This document shows positions 36,110 to 45,830 of a stretch of 64,000 bases of DNA, one piece after another. The notes beneath the pieces were generated by a model. The model had not been told where the DNA came from, searched no databases, and worked only from the letters and a program-made list of their open reading frames with translations. The stretch comes from Fibrobacterota bacterium (GTDB lineage Bacteria; Fibrobacterota; Chitinivibrionia; Chitinivibrionales; Chitinispirillaceae). Position numbers and translations under genes: made by a program. The DNA lies in assembly GCA_023436205.1 (NCBI GenBank), contig JAEZKC010000077.1:9811-73810 (forward strand), in the 5' to 3' direction. The stretch's first letter is position 1. Each line of letters starts with the position of its first letter.

Positions 36110-37752
36110 GCTACTCCTGCGATTTTCTGGTGATTGGAAGCGGTATTGCCGGCATCTCCTTCGCCATCCAGGCATCCCGTTTCGGATCCGTCGTGGTGAT
36201 CACCAAAAAGCAAGACAGTGAAAGTAACACCAATTACGCCCAGGGCGGAGTAGCCTGCGTGCTCAATTCTGATGACAGTTTTGAAAGCCATATTAAAGAC
36301 ACACTCGTTGCCGGTGCAGGATTGTGTGATGAAACTGCGGTAAAAATTCTGGTGGAGGAAGGCCCCACGAGAATACGGGAGCTCCTTGAATACGGGGCCC
36401 GTTTTTCTACTGACGAAAGTTCAGCCAACCCCTACAGACTCCATCTTGGAAAAGAGGGCGGACACTCCAAAAACCGCATCGTACATGCGAAAGACCTCAC
36501 CGGTAAGGAGCTTGAACAAACGCTTCTTAAAAAGCTGCGGGAGCTTGAAAACATTCTCATTTTAGAAAATCACTGTGCAGTGGAACTCATTACCGAGCAT
36601 CATGTGAAAAGCGGAACCGGTAACCAATGCTATGGAGCTTATGTGCTGGATTCAGTAAATAAGAACATCACCACGGTGAGGGCCAAAGTGACCTGCCTGG
36701 CTACCGGAGGGGCTGGACGCGTTTACACTCATACCACCAATCCTGAAATTGCAACCGGTGATGGCGTGGCAATGGCTTACAGGGCTGGAGCACTGGTTGC
36801 CAATATGGAATTTATCCAGTTCCACCCAACTACGCTTTTTCACGAAAAGGCTAACTCATTTCTGATCTCCGAGGCGCTTAGAGGCTATGGTGCAGTGCTG
36901 CGCAATGCTGCCGGAGTGGATTTCATGCTCAAATACCACCCGATGGGTTCCCTGGCCCCCAGAGATATTGTGGCCCGGGCAATCGATAATGAGATGAAGA
37001 TTTCCGGTGAGCCCTGCGTATTTCTGGATGTGAGGGACAAAGATCCCCAGACGACAATCAATCATTTCCCGAATATCTATAAGCAATGTAAAAAATTTGG
37101 AATAGATATTACCCAGGATCTTATCCCCGTGGTTCCTGCTGCCCATTATATGTGCGGAGGGATTCTGGTTGACTACTGGGGGAACAGCAGCATCGTGCAC
37201 CTGTATGCCTGCGGTGAAACAGCCTGCACAGGTGTTCACGGGGCAAACAGACTTGCATCCAATTCACTTCTGGAGGCGCTTGTTTTTTCTCACCGCGCGG
37301 TAGTAGATGCATCCAGAAAGTTAGATAAGATTACACTGGCAGACAGAGAAGAGATTCCGGAGTGGGACGAGAGGGGCACTCATGATTTCGAAGAGTGGAT
37401 TCTGCTCAGCCACAATTTTATGGAGATCCAGAGTGTCATGTGGGACTACGTGGGAATTGTAAGGTCGGATCTTCGTCTCAACCGTGCTTTAAGACGCATA
37501 CTACTGCTGGAAAAGGAGATAGAAGATTTTTACAAACGTACGAAAATCACTCCTCAGATTCTGGAACTGCGCAACATCGTCACCACGGCAAAACTCATTA
37601 TCACCTCAGCGCTAAAGAGAAAAGAGAGCAGAGGATTGCACTATACTACAAATCACCCAGACCAGAATGACCGCTACTGGAAGAAAAATACCATTCTTTC
37701 AAATCGCAACGATCATTCAAAGACCACAGGCCTGATGGCATGCCGGTCGTAA
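36106..37752 (+). CDS. nadB: L-aspartate oxidase
   Basis: FAD enzyme oxidising aspartate to iminoaspartate, first step of NAD synthesis. 548 residues. FAD-binding GSGIAGISFA (12-21), TNYAQGGVACVL, substrate motif HLGKEGGHSKNRIVHAKD, and ATGGAGRVYTHTTNP are characteristic. The C-terminal helical domain of the succinate dehydrogenase superfamily follows. The start overlaps the isomerase gene; nadA and nadC are not in the window. Confidence 0.96.
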   Translation: MSYSCDFLVIGSGIAGISFAIQASRFGSVVVITKKQDSESNTNYAQGGVACVLNSDDSFESHIKDTLVAGAGLCDETAVKILVEEGPTRIRELLEYGARFSTDESSANPYRLHLGKEGGHSKNRIVHAKDLTGKELEQTLLKKLRELENILILENHCAVELITEHHVKSGTGNQCYGAYVLDSVNKNITTVRAKVTCLATGGAGRVYTHTTNPEIATGDGVAMAYRAGALVANMEFIQFHPTTLFHEKANSFLISEALRGYGAVLRNAAGVDFMLKYHPMGSLAPRDIVARAIDNEMKISGEPCVFLDVRDKDPQTTINHFPNIYKQCKKFGIDITQDLIPVVPAAHYMCGGILVDYWGNSSIVHLYACGETACTGVHGANRLASNSLLEALVFSHRAVVDASRKLDKITLADREEIPEWDERGTHDFEEWILLSHNFMEIQSVMWDYVGIVRSDLRLNRALRRILLLEKEIEDFYKRTKITPQILELRNIVTTAKLIITSALKRKESRGLHYTTNHPDQNDRYWKKNTILSNRNDHSKTTGLMACRS

Positions 37753-39677
37753 GCAGGACTATTCTGATAACGGCTCTTTTGATTTTGGGCCTGGGATTTT
37801 CTCTTTTTCGCTACCTTAAATTTAAAGGTGACAAACCCAAGAAGGTATTCCTCATAACAGTAAGGTCCTGCTGGATTTTAGCACTCCTGCTTGCTTTTCT
37901 TGAGCCTCATATCACTGTAGAACGTTTTGAATCGGGAGATAAACACATTCCGGTTCTCGTTGACAATTCCAGCAGCATGCAGCTCTTCAAACCAGATTCT
38001 TTTATCGTACCGTTTCTTGATTCTTTAAACAAATTGAGCTCGGAACCGGGCAGCAGAAAAAAATTCGATCTGTACCTTTTTGGAGATTCCCTGAGAGAAG
38101 CAAATCGAGGAAAAAAGGTTTTATTTACTGATAATAAAAGTGATTTCCCCAAAACGCTTATACCTAAAGAAATTCAGAAAGCGGAAGAGGTACTCATCAT
38201 TTCCGATGGTAACTGGTCCAATACTGTAAAAAGCAGTGCAATCTTTTCTGATAAATCAGTTTACTATCTTAATCTACCGAGTTTTAATCCCCGGCCATAT
38301 TTAAAGTTAAACAATGCAGCCCCTTTAACTGCTCCCGTAGATTCGCCATTTACTGTTACTATTTCCCTGCGAGGTTTTTCGCGGGAAGGTGGAATAGCCA
38401 AAGTGGAATTATCTGAAAACGGGAAAGTAGTGAAGAAAACAGATACTCCTCTGGAAAGCGGCTTTTTCAACAACACGATTCAATTTTCACTGAAAAACAG
38501 TACACCGGGCAAACATCTTTATCAGATAAAGACAAAATCAGAGCACGACAGCACAGAAGCAAGCGTCGCATTTGTTCACCAGACCATACCGGAACAACTG
38601 ACCTACTCCTGCTATTCGGCAACACCATCACTGGATCGCAGATTTCTTTCTCAAACTCTGATTCGTAATCCCCAGTTCAAAGAAAAAGCAACCTCTCCAG
38701 ATTTGCTTTATATTTTCGATTGGACCAAAGACGCTGAACAGCTTTTTCAAAAACTGCCACCCCACGGAATCGCAGTTTTCATTGGATGTCTCCCCTGCAG
38801 TACATCTTCGATAAAAAATCCAACATTTTCGAGATTACACTCCATTCAAGATGATGCACTCCTGACCGCCGATTTCAGTTCGCTGCCTCCTCCGGAGGAA
38901 TTTGTCCGTTGCAATCGATTTCCTGCGGCCATTACCGACAGCTTTTTAAAAGGAACCCTTTCCGATTCTCCTTCAAGTAATTCACTTCTCTTCAGTGGAA
39001 GATTGCGAAATCACAATTCTCTTTTTCTCCCTCTTAAAGGAATATGGAGATGGGACTTCTGGCCACTATCTCTGAGTAAAGCAGAAAATGAGTCCTTCGA
39101 TTTTACAAACACACTGCTTGCAGTATCCAAAAAGCTTCTGCTCGAAAGTTTATCGGAAAAATTCATCATTTATCCAGCACATAACTTAAGCGAAACAGAC
39201 TCGTTGAAATTTATGTTGACTCTCCCCTCATCTGTGCCGGTTTTTGAACCTTTGAATATTCAGCTGAAAATTAAAAACCAGATTTCACAGTTGGATTCCT
39301 CCCTGACTTTTACTCCAAGTGGATTAAACAACCAGTCTATCTCGATTGCTGCATTTCCCAAAGGCAATTATCTCCTTTCGAGTTATTTCGAATCAAAGGG
39401 GAAGAAATACTCTTTCAACGACAGCTTTACAGTGGCCAAGGACGACAGAGAATTTTCAATTGTAAGTCAAAACAGTGTTTTTCTGCAGGAATTCGCCAGA
39501 AAAATTGAAAACGATTTTAAAAATGTGCGGGCACTGTTTGCATCAGAAGGTCAAAGTGTGCAGAAACGAACAGTTAAAGAAACCTACAGAATAAGCAAAT
39601 CGTGGGTACTGCTGTCATTTATTCTTTTACTGGTTGGAATAGAATTGCTGTTGAGAAAAAAATGGGCTATGGATTGA
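37740..39677 (+). CDS. VWA-like membrane protein of unknown function
   Basis: 645 residues with N-terminal membrane segments (TILITALLILGLGFSLFRYL and WILALLLAFLEPHI), a von Willebrand A-like region beginning VLVDNSSSMQLF (MIDAS DxSxS), a large periplasmic beta-rich middle part, and a C-terminal membrane helix (WVLLSFILLLVGIELLL). The architecture resembles BatA-type and related membrane VWA proteins, often linked to MoxR ATPases, but no MoxR gene is here. The start codon overlaps the end of nadB. It ends four bases from the convergent sigma-54 regulator gene. Confidence 0.75.
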   Translation: MPVVSRTILITALLILGLGFSLFRYLKFKGDKPKKVFLITVRSCWILALLLAFLEPHITVERFESGDKHIPVLVDNSSSMQLFKPDSFIVPFLDSLNKLSSEPGSRKKFDLYLFGDSLREANRGKKVLFTDNKSDFPKTLIPKEIQKAEEVLIISDGNWSNTVKSSAIFSDKSVYYLNLPSFNPRPYLKLNNAAPLTAPVDSPFTVTISLRGFSREGGIAKVELSENGKVVKKTDTPLESGFFNNTIQFSLKNSTPGKHLYQIKTKSEHDSTEASVAFVHQTIPEQLTYSCYSATPSLDRRFLSQTLIRNPQFKEKATSPDLLYIFDWTKDAEQLFQKLPPHGIAVFIGCLPCSTSSIKNPTFSRLHSIQDDALLTADFSSLPPPEEFVRCNRFPAAITDSFLKGTLSDSPSSNSLLFSGRLRNHNSLFLPLKGIWRWDFWPLSLSKAENESFDFTNTLLAVSKKLLLESLSEKFIIYPAHNLSETDSLKFMLTLPSSVPVFEPLNIQLKIKNQISQLDSSLTFTPSGLNNQSISIAAFPKGNYLLSSYFESKGKKYSFNDSFTVAKDDREFSIVSQNSVFLQEFARKIENDFKNVRALFASEGQSVQKRTVKETYRISKSWVLLSFILLLVGIELLLRKKWAMD

Positions 39678-39681
39678 GTGA

Positions 39682-41073
39682 TCATTCGTAAACTGAAACG
39701 ATATTGTAGGCCTTCATTTTCAAATACAAAGTTTTAGGACTTATCTCAAGAATTTTGGCAGCTTTAGCACGGTGCCCTTTTGCCACACCCAGTACATGGA
39801 TTATGTGCCTGCGTTCCATTTCCTTCAGAGAAAGATCAGTTTGGCCTGCACTGCTTTCTTGTTGATAAAGATCAACAGGTTCGATTTGAACTGATTCAGA
39901 CGAATTATGCCTGGAAAACGACTTTAAAAACGAAAGGTCATCTGCGAAAACCGTTTTTCCCTGACTGAGAATACAGGTGCGCTCAACCACGTTCTTAAGT
40001 TCACGAACGTTTCCACGCCAGTTGTACAATTTGAGAACATCAATTGCACCCTTGTCGAATTCCTTTTGAAACCCCTGTTGTGCAATGAAGTGATCCACAA
40101 GAAGTGGAATATCATCCACCCGGTCCTTAAGAGGAGGTATACTAACAGAAAGTACGTTTAATCGATAGAAGAGATCCGCTCTGAACCTGTTCTCCTCAAC
40201 GAGTTTTTCCAGAGGCTGATTGGTGGCGCAGATGATTCTTACATTAAGATTAATATCCCGGGTCCCACCTACTCGTCTGATTTCCCCTGTTTCCAGGAAA
40301 CGCAACAGTTTAGCCTGAAAGTGCATGGGAATCTCACCGATTTCGTCCAAAAACAGGGTGCCCCCATCTGCGATTTCAGCCAGACCGCGTTTTTGAGATT
40401 TAGCATCGGTAAAAGCGCCTTTTTCATAACCGAACAGTTCACTTTCCAGAAGAGATTCGGAAAGCGAGGCACAGTTTACGGGTATAAAGGGTTTCTCTCT
40501 TCGCTGGCTCTGACTGTGAATGGCTCTGGCCACAACTTCCTTCCCTGTCCCACTTTCACCTAAAACCAGTACAGTAGACTGGGTCGGAGCTATTTTGGAA
40601 AGTATGCCCTGCAATTCAACCATCACTTTACTTTTACCAAGCAGGGTGCTGCCGACACCGCTTCTTCTCAATTCATCTTTGAGGATTTTCAGGTCTATCA
40701 TTGAACGCTGATGATCAATAGCGCGTTCAATCTGAATCAGCAGTTCACTTAAAGAGTAGGGTTTGCGTACATACTCAAAAGCACCAAGCTTTACGCACTC
40801 GATGGCGCTTTCCAGAGTGGCATTTCCGGTTAAAATGATGACTTCTGAGGTGACGCTTTCCATTTTCATCTGCCGAAGAGTTTCCAATCCGTCCATCCTT
40901 GGCATGACAATGTCCAGAAGCACCACATGATAATTGTCTTCCCTGACTTTCTGCAGAGCGGACTCTCCGTCGTTAACCGTCTCAACAGAATACCCGGCTC
41001 TGCCAAGTTCATTTTTCAGCAGCAGCCTCAGTGAAGCCTCATCATCAACAACCAGTATCTTTCCCTTGCTCAT
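39682..41073 (-). CDS. Sigma-54-dependent response regulator, NtrC family
   Basis: 463 residues: receiver domain with phosphoacceptor Asp54, AAA+ sigma-54 activation domain (GESGTGKE, the GAFTGA loop as GAFTDA, GTLFLDEIGEIP), and a C-terminal Fis-type helix-turn-helix (HRAKAAKILEISPKTLYLKM). It activates sigma-54 promoters when phosphorylated, presumably by the kinase whose gene overlaps its start (ATGA). The Asp in GAFTDA replaces the usual Gly, which is found in some members. Confidence 0.95.
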   Translation of the reverse strand: MSKGKILVVDDEASLRLLLKNELGRAGYSVETVNDGESALQKVREDNYHVVLLDIVMPRMDGLETLRQMKMESVTSEVIILTGNATLESAIECVKLGAFEYVRKPYSLSELLIQIERAIDHQRSMIDLKILKDELRRSGVGSTLLGKSKVMVELQGILSKIAPTQSTVLVLGESGTGKEVVARAIHSQSQRREKPFIPVNCASLSESLLESELFGYEKGAFTDAKSQKRGLAEIADGGTLFLDEIGEIPMHFQAKLLRFLETGEIRRVGGTRDINLNVRIICATNQPLEKLVEENRFRADLFYRLNVLSVSIPPLKDRVDDIPLLVDHFIAQQGFQKEFDKGAIDVLKLYNWRGNVRELKNVVERTCILSQGKTVFADDLSFLKSFSRHNSSESVQIEPVDLYQQESSAGQTDLSLKEMERRHIIHVLGVAKGHRAKAAKILEISPKTLYLKMKAYNIVSVYE

Positions 41074-42596
41074 TTATAACTCCCGCAAGCTTTGGGAATT
41101 TCAAGTACAACCGTAGTACCTTTGGATCTGGTTTCGCTGATTACATCAATTTTCCCGTTACACTCTTCCATTATATTGTAACAAATGGACAGGCCCATGC
41201 CGATCCCTTTGCCGACCTCCTTGGTACTGAAGAAGGGGTCAAAAACTCTAGGCAAGACTTCGGCACTGATTCCGGGGCCCTGATCGACAATTTTCAAAAC
41301 CACGCTTTTTCCCAGAGGAGACAAAGCAGCATTCACCTTGACAGTACAGCCACCCGGGCAGAAATCAATGCAGTTTGTAAAAACATTGACAATTGCCTGT
41401 TCCAGTTTGTTGGCATCGGCCATGACCTTCAAGTTCGCGTCCACATCAGTTTCAAAAGTAAAACCCGCCCGGACCGCTTTTGCATGAATCAACTTGAGCG
41501 CATTATTTATACAAGTGGAGAGAGAAACAACTGAAATGGCCAAGTCTCCCCCTCGTGCGAATCTGGACAGATTCTCCACTATATCCCTGCACCTGAGCGC
41601 CTCATCGTTTATGATTTGAAGATACTGGGATAGTTCCTCCTGTTCGATACTTTCGTTGTGCTTGAGCCTATCAAGAATTGCCCCGGCAAACCCAAGAATC
41701 GCGGTAAGCGGATTGTTCACCTCGTGGGCGACTCCGGAAGCCAAAACTCCAATGGAGGCCAAACGGGCTGAACGGTACAACTGCTTTCGGGCAATTTTCC
41801 GTTCCTCCTCCACTCGAAGCTTTTCAGTAACATCCTCCATGGATAAAATGAAAGATGCTCCCTGGTCCTGCTCGTCAAGAGAAACGCCCTTCACCTCAAC
41901 GTCGGCAGTTCTGCCATGTTCAGCACGAAGCTGAACGCTGAGACTGCGAATCTGCAGTTTCTCTTCTTCAAGAGATTTTAGAAAATCATAAAATGAAGGA
42001 TGGTCGGATTCCCTAATGTAAGAAATTACATCAGATCCAAGGACAATTTCCTTGGAAACACCGGTACAGCTGCAAAAAGCCTGATTGCACTCGGTTATTC
42101 TTTCACCGGAATCAAGAGTGATAAAGAGGTGAGGAAAACGCTCATAAAGGAATTTATAACGGTTCTGGGATCTAATGAGCTGCTTGTGCAGTTTACGAAT
42201 GCGCAACAGAGATCTGACACGGGCTACAAGCTCATCATTGCAAAACGGCTTTGTCACGTAGTCATCAGCGCAGGTCAAACCTGCAATTTTATCATCACCA
42301 CTGCTGAGCGCCGTTAACAAAATTACCGGAAGAAAAACAGCGTAGTCGGTGTCGGCTTTCAATTTACGACTCACAACCAAACCATCCATATCGGGAAGCA
42401 TTCTGTCAAGCAGCACCAAATCTACCGAAAACTTTTCCACAGCCTCCAGGGCAGCCTCACCGTTACTCACCCCAATGGTCTGATACCCTTCATCCTCCAA
42501 AATAAGCTGAATTGCAGAAAGGGTAATCTCATTATCCTCTGCTATGAGAATACATTCGGTATCGCTACAGGTCTGATCTTTAGACAAGAATTCCAT
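41070..42596 (-). CDS. Histidine kinase with N-terminal receiver and PAS domains
   Basis: 508 residues: receiver domain with Asp64 (VLLDRMLPDMDGL), a PAS domain (YERFPHLFITLDSGERITEC), HisKA with HEVNNPLTAIL, and an HATPase with NVFTNCIDFCPGG, DQGPGIS and GIGMGLSICYNIM. No membrane segment, so a cytoplasmic sensor. The ATG at 42596 follows GAGAG. It overlaps rdgB upstream by 17 bp and the sigma-54 regulator downstream by four. The signal is unknown; the receiver may take input from another kinase. Confidence 0.94.
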   Translation of the reverse strand: MEFLSKDQTCSDTECILIAEDNEITLSAIQLILEDEGYQTIGVSNGEAALEAVEKFSVDLVLLDRMLPDMDGLVVSRKLKADTDYAVFLPVILLTALSSGDDKIAGLTCADDYVTKPFCNDELVARVRSLLRIRKLHKQLIRSQNRYKFLYERFPHLFITLDSGERITECNQAFCSCTGVSKEIVLGSDVISYIRESDHPSFYDFLKSLEEEKLQIRSLSVQLRAEHGRTADVEVKGVSLDEQDQGASFILSMEDVTEKLRVEEERKIARKQLYRSARLASIGVLASGVAHEVNNPLTAILGFAGAILDRLKHNESIEQEELSQYLQIINDEALRCRDIVENLSRFARGGDLAISVVSLSTCINNALKLIHAKAVRAGFTFETDVDANLKVMADANKLEQAIVNVFTNCIDFCPGGCTVKVNAALSPLGKSVVLKIVDQGPGISAEVLPRVFDPFFSTKEVGKGIGMGLSICYNIMEECNGKIDVISETRSKGTTVVLEIPKACGSYK

Positions 42597-43182
42597 ACAA
42601 CTCTCTACCAAGTGCCCGAAGTGCAACTCCCCGGTGACTTATCCGGTTTTTTTCCTCAGGAACAAGTTCGGCAAAAGTTCTGTCGTGTCCACTGGGAATA
42701 AAAAGAGGATCATAACCAAACCCGCCCCACCCTGCAGCGGAGGTTGTAATCACACCCTCAATTGTGCCTTCAGCACTGAGATAGTCATCTTTACCGACTC
42801 TGGCAACAAGAACACATTTGAATCGGGCAGTTCTTAGTTCCATTGGTACTCCGGACAATGCCGTGAGAAGCTTCTGATTATTCTGTGTCCCGGTGGCATT
42901 CTCCCCCGAATAGCGGGCGCTGAGTACTCCTGGCGCCCCACCCAGAGCATCAACCTCAAGCCCGGAATCATCAGCCAGGGCCCAAACACCTCCACTATTC
43001 TCGTAAACCCAGTCTGCTTTAATCTTTGCATTTTCATAAAAAGTAGAACCGGTTTCCTCTATTTGAGGGACAGGATTCCAGTGATCGTGCAAAGATGTAA
43101 GCTTAACGGGGATACCGGAAAGCAGTGTTCTGAACTCCTCCATTTTTCCCTTGTTTCCAGTGGCGATAATCAACTCTCTCAT
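42580..43182 (-). CDS. rdgB: XTP/dITP pyrophosphatase (RdgB/HAM1)
   Basis: House-cleaning nucleotide pyrophosphatase for inosine and xanthosine triphosphates. 200 residues. Conserved segments ATGNKGKMEEF, ALADDSGLEVDAL, APGVLSARY and WGGFGYDPLFIP are all present. ATG after AAGGGAG. Confidence 0.96.
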   Translation of the reverse strand: MRELIIATGNKGKMEEFRTLLSGIPVKLTSLHDHWNPVPQIEETGSTFYENAKIKADWVYENSGGVWALADDSGLEVDALGGAPGVLSARYSGENATGTQNNQKLLTALSGVPMELRTARFKCVLVARVGKDDYLSAEGTIEGVITTSAAGWGGFGYDPLFIPSGHDRTFAELVPEEKNRISHRGVALRALGRELYGILV

Positions 43183-43274
43183 GATTCGCTCCCTTTTTGG
43201 AGAATAACCCCTTCCGTAAGGTCGGGGCTTCTGCTTTCGGTCAATTTCAGTAAGGCTTCAATACTTCTGGTTTA

Positions 43275-45794
43275 CTACCCTACAACGATATTGACAAGTT
43301 TACCCGGTACCACAATCACTTTACGGATGGTCTTACCTTCAGTATGCCCCTTCACTTTCTCAAGCTGCAGCGCAATCTCTTTGAGCTGTTCCTGAGTAGA
43401 TTCCCGGGGAGCCTGGAAGTCAGCTCTCAGTTTGCCGTTGACCTGTACTACGATAGTGATAACGGAATCCTGCACCATCGCTTCATCCCACTCAGGCCAG
43501 GAGGCATCGATGAGAAATCCGCCACCACCGATCTTTTCCCAAAGTTCATCTCCGATATGCGGTGCATAAGGCCCAATTAACTTCACTAATGCGACCAGAT
43601 CATCCCGAGTGGCTCCGTTTGAATTCAGCTCATTCACAAATTCCATCATGGCAGCCACAGCCGTGTTGAACTTAAGGTTATCAAGATCATTGGTCACTTT
43701 TTTTATGGTTTTGTTCCTGATTCGGCCGTTGGGATCACCTTCCGGTCCCCCGTTTTCCAAAAGTTCCTCAACCATGCGCCAGATTCTGCGAAGAAAACGG
43801 TTACACCCTTCAATGGCTCGAGGGTCCCAGGGTTTAGGAAGCTCGAATTCGCCCATGAACATCTCATATATACGAAGAACATCCGCTCCATATTTAGCCA
43901 CAACATCATCGGGATTAACTCCGTTGAGCTTTGATTTGGCCATTTTTTCAATTTCCACATTCAACTTTTCCCCTGTAGAGCGGAGAACTGCATCGGTTCC
44001 GACAAATTCGATTTCCGAAAGCTCATGATACTTTCCAGCTGCATCGCGGTAGGTAGCTGCAAGCACAGTTCCCTGATGGCGCAGTTTTTTGAACGGCTCT
44101 TTAGTCGAAACGTACCCCAGATCAAAAAGCACTTTATGCCAGAAACGGGAGTAGAGAAGATGAAGAACAGCATGCTCAGCTCCTCCAACATACAGATCAA
44201 CATTCATCCACTGAGATTCAGTCTTTTTTGACCAGGGCTCACTGTCGTTTTGAGGATCCAGATATCTGAGGTAATACCAACAGGAACCAGCCCATTGTGG
44301 CATGGTATTGGTTTCTCTTTTTGCAGGGCCGCCGCATGCGGGACAGCTGGTATTTACCCATGATTCTATCGTGGCAAGTGGAGATTCTCCTGTGCCAGAG
44401 GGTTCGTATCTGTCCACTTCCGGAAGGGTAACAGGGAGCTGATTTTCCGGAACGGGGACCGTTCCGCAGTTGGGACAATGCACAATGGGAATAGGCTCTC
44501 CCCAGTACCTCTGGCGTGAAAAGATCCAATCACGCAATCTGTAACTTACCGCAGACTTCCCGCAGCCTTTTTCCGTAAGCCATCTGTTTATTTTCCTTTT
44601 AGCCTCATCAGTAGGTAATCCGTTAAGAATGTCTGAATTTACGGAAACACCTTTTTGAGTGAAGGCCTGGCCCTCTTCAACCGAACTTCCATCCACGGGG
44701 GCAACAACCTGCTTGATGGGCAGCTTGAATTTAACTGCGAACTCGTAGTCTCTTTCATCGTGAGCAGGAACTGCCATAATTGCCCCTGTCCCGTACCCGG
44801 CCAAAACATAATCGGCAATCCATACGGGAATAAGTTCATTATTGACAGGATTAAGAGCATATCCGCCCGTGAAAACACCTGTTTTTTCTTTGGACAGCTC
44901 AGTCCGTTCCAGATCACTCTTTCTTCTTGCGGATTCCTGATAGGCGGTAACAGAAGAGAGTTGCTCCGGAGTTGTCAGTTTTTCCACAAGCGAATGCTCG
45001 GGCGCAAGCACCATATAGGTAGCCCCGAAAAGGGTGTCTGGTCTGGTAGTAAAAACACGAATCAGTTCTCCGTCCGCCTTTCCACCCGACACTTTGAAAT
45101 CTACTTCTGCACCTTCCGAACGACCGATCCAGTTTCGCTGCATCATCAGAGTTGATTCTGGCCAGTCAACTTCCGACAGATCTTCCAAAAGCCGGTCGGC
45201 ATAGGCGGTAATCTTAAGAATCCACTGCCTTAGGTCCTTTCGCTCCACAACGGTTCCGCAGCGGTCACATTTTCCCCCTACCACTTCCTCGTTGGCAAGA
45301 CCCGTTTTGCAGGAAGGACACCAGTTAATAGGCATGACTCCCTCATACGCCAGACCTTTTTTGTAAAGCTGCAGAAATATCCACTGTGTCCATTTATAGT
45401 AAGCAGAGTTGGTTGTATTCACCTCCCGTTCCCAGTCATAAGCAAAACCGATGGAATCAATTTGACGTCTGAAATTTGCAACCGCTTTTTCAGTTGTCAC
45501 TCTGGGGTGAATGCCGGTTTTAATTGCGAAATTCTCTGCAGGAAGCCCGAAGGCATCCCACCCCATCGGGTGCAGCACATTAAAACCGCGCATTCTTTTC
45601 ATTCGGGTAATGATATCTGTAGCAGTGTACCCTTCACAATGCCCTACATGAAGCCCCGAACCGGAAGGATAGGGAAACATGTCCAGAGCGTAGAATTTTG
45701 GCTTGGAAGGATCAAATACAGTCCTGTGCAGCTTACTTTCCCGCCAGCGGTTCTGCCATTTGTTTTCTATTTCAGAAGGAGTATAATTCGACAA
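43275..45794 (-). CDS. leuS: Leucyl-tRNA synthetase
   Basis: Class I aminoacyl-tRNA synthetase, 839 residues. HIGH motif as HVGH in FPYPSGSGLHVGHCEG, editing domain with TRPDTLFGATYM, CP1 zinc cysteines, KMSKS as KMAKSKLNGVNPDD. A TTG start (MSNYTPSEIENKWQNRW) is preferred because GGAGG sits five bases before it and it matches the family's usual opening; an ATG five codons upstream has no site. Confidence 0.97.
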   Translation of the reverse strand: MSNYTPSEIENKWQNRWRESKLHRTVFDPSKPKFYALDMFPYPSGSGLHVGHCEGYTATDIITRMKRMRGFNVLHPMGWDAFGLPAENFAIKTGIHPRVTTEKAVANFRRQIDSIGFAYDWEREVNTTNSAYYKWTQWIFLQLYKKGLAYEGVMPINWCPSCKTGLANEEVVGGKCDRCGTVVERKDLRQWILKITAYADRLLEDLSEVDWPESTLMMQRNWIGRSEGAEVDFKVSGGKADGELIRVFTTRPDTLFGATYMVLAPEHSLVEKLTTPEQLSSVTAYQESARRKSDLERTELSKEKTGVFTGGYALNPVNNELIPVWIADYVLAGYGTGAIMAVPAHDERDYEFAVKFKLPIKQVVAPVDGSSVEEGQAFTQKGVSVNSDILNGLPTDEAKRKINRWLTEKGCGKSAVSYRLRDWIFSRQRYWGEPIPIVHCPNCGTVPVPENQLPVTLPEVDRYEPSGTGESPLATIESWVNTSCPACGGPAKRETNTMPQWAGSCWYYLRYLDPQNDSEPWSKKTESQWMNVDLYVGGAEHAVLHLLYSRFWHKVLFDLGYVSTKEPFKKLRHQGTVLAATYRDAAGKYHELSEIEFVGTDAVLRSTGEKLNVEIEKMAKSKLNGVNPDDVVAKYGADVLRIYEMFMGEFELPKPWDPRAIEGCNRFLRRIWRMVEELLENGGPEGDPNGRIRNKTIKKVTNDLDNLKFNTAVAAMMEFVNELNSNGATRDDLVALVKLIGPYAPHIGDELWEKIGGGGFLIDASWPEWDEAMVQDSVITIVVQVNGKLRADFQAPRESTQEQLKEIALQLEKVKGHTEGKTIRKVIVVPGKLVNIVVG

Positions 45795-45830
45795 CGCAAC
45801 CTCCAGCATTTAAACGATAAGTGATCAATT

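Noticed and set aside
43205..43225. CCCC...GGGG hairpin after leuS as a terminator
   Set aside because: The stem is short and imperfect and is not followed by a T-run.
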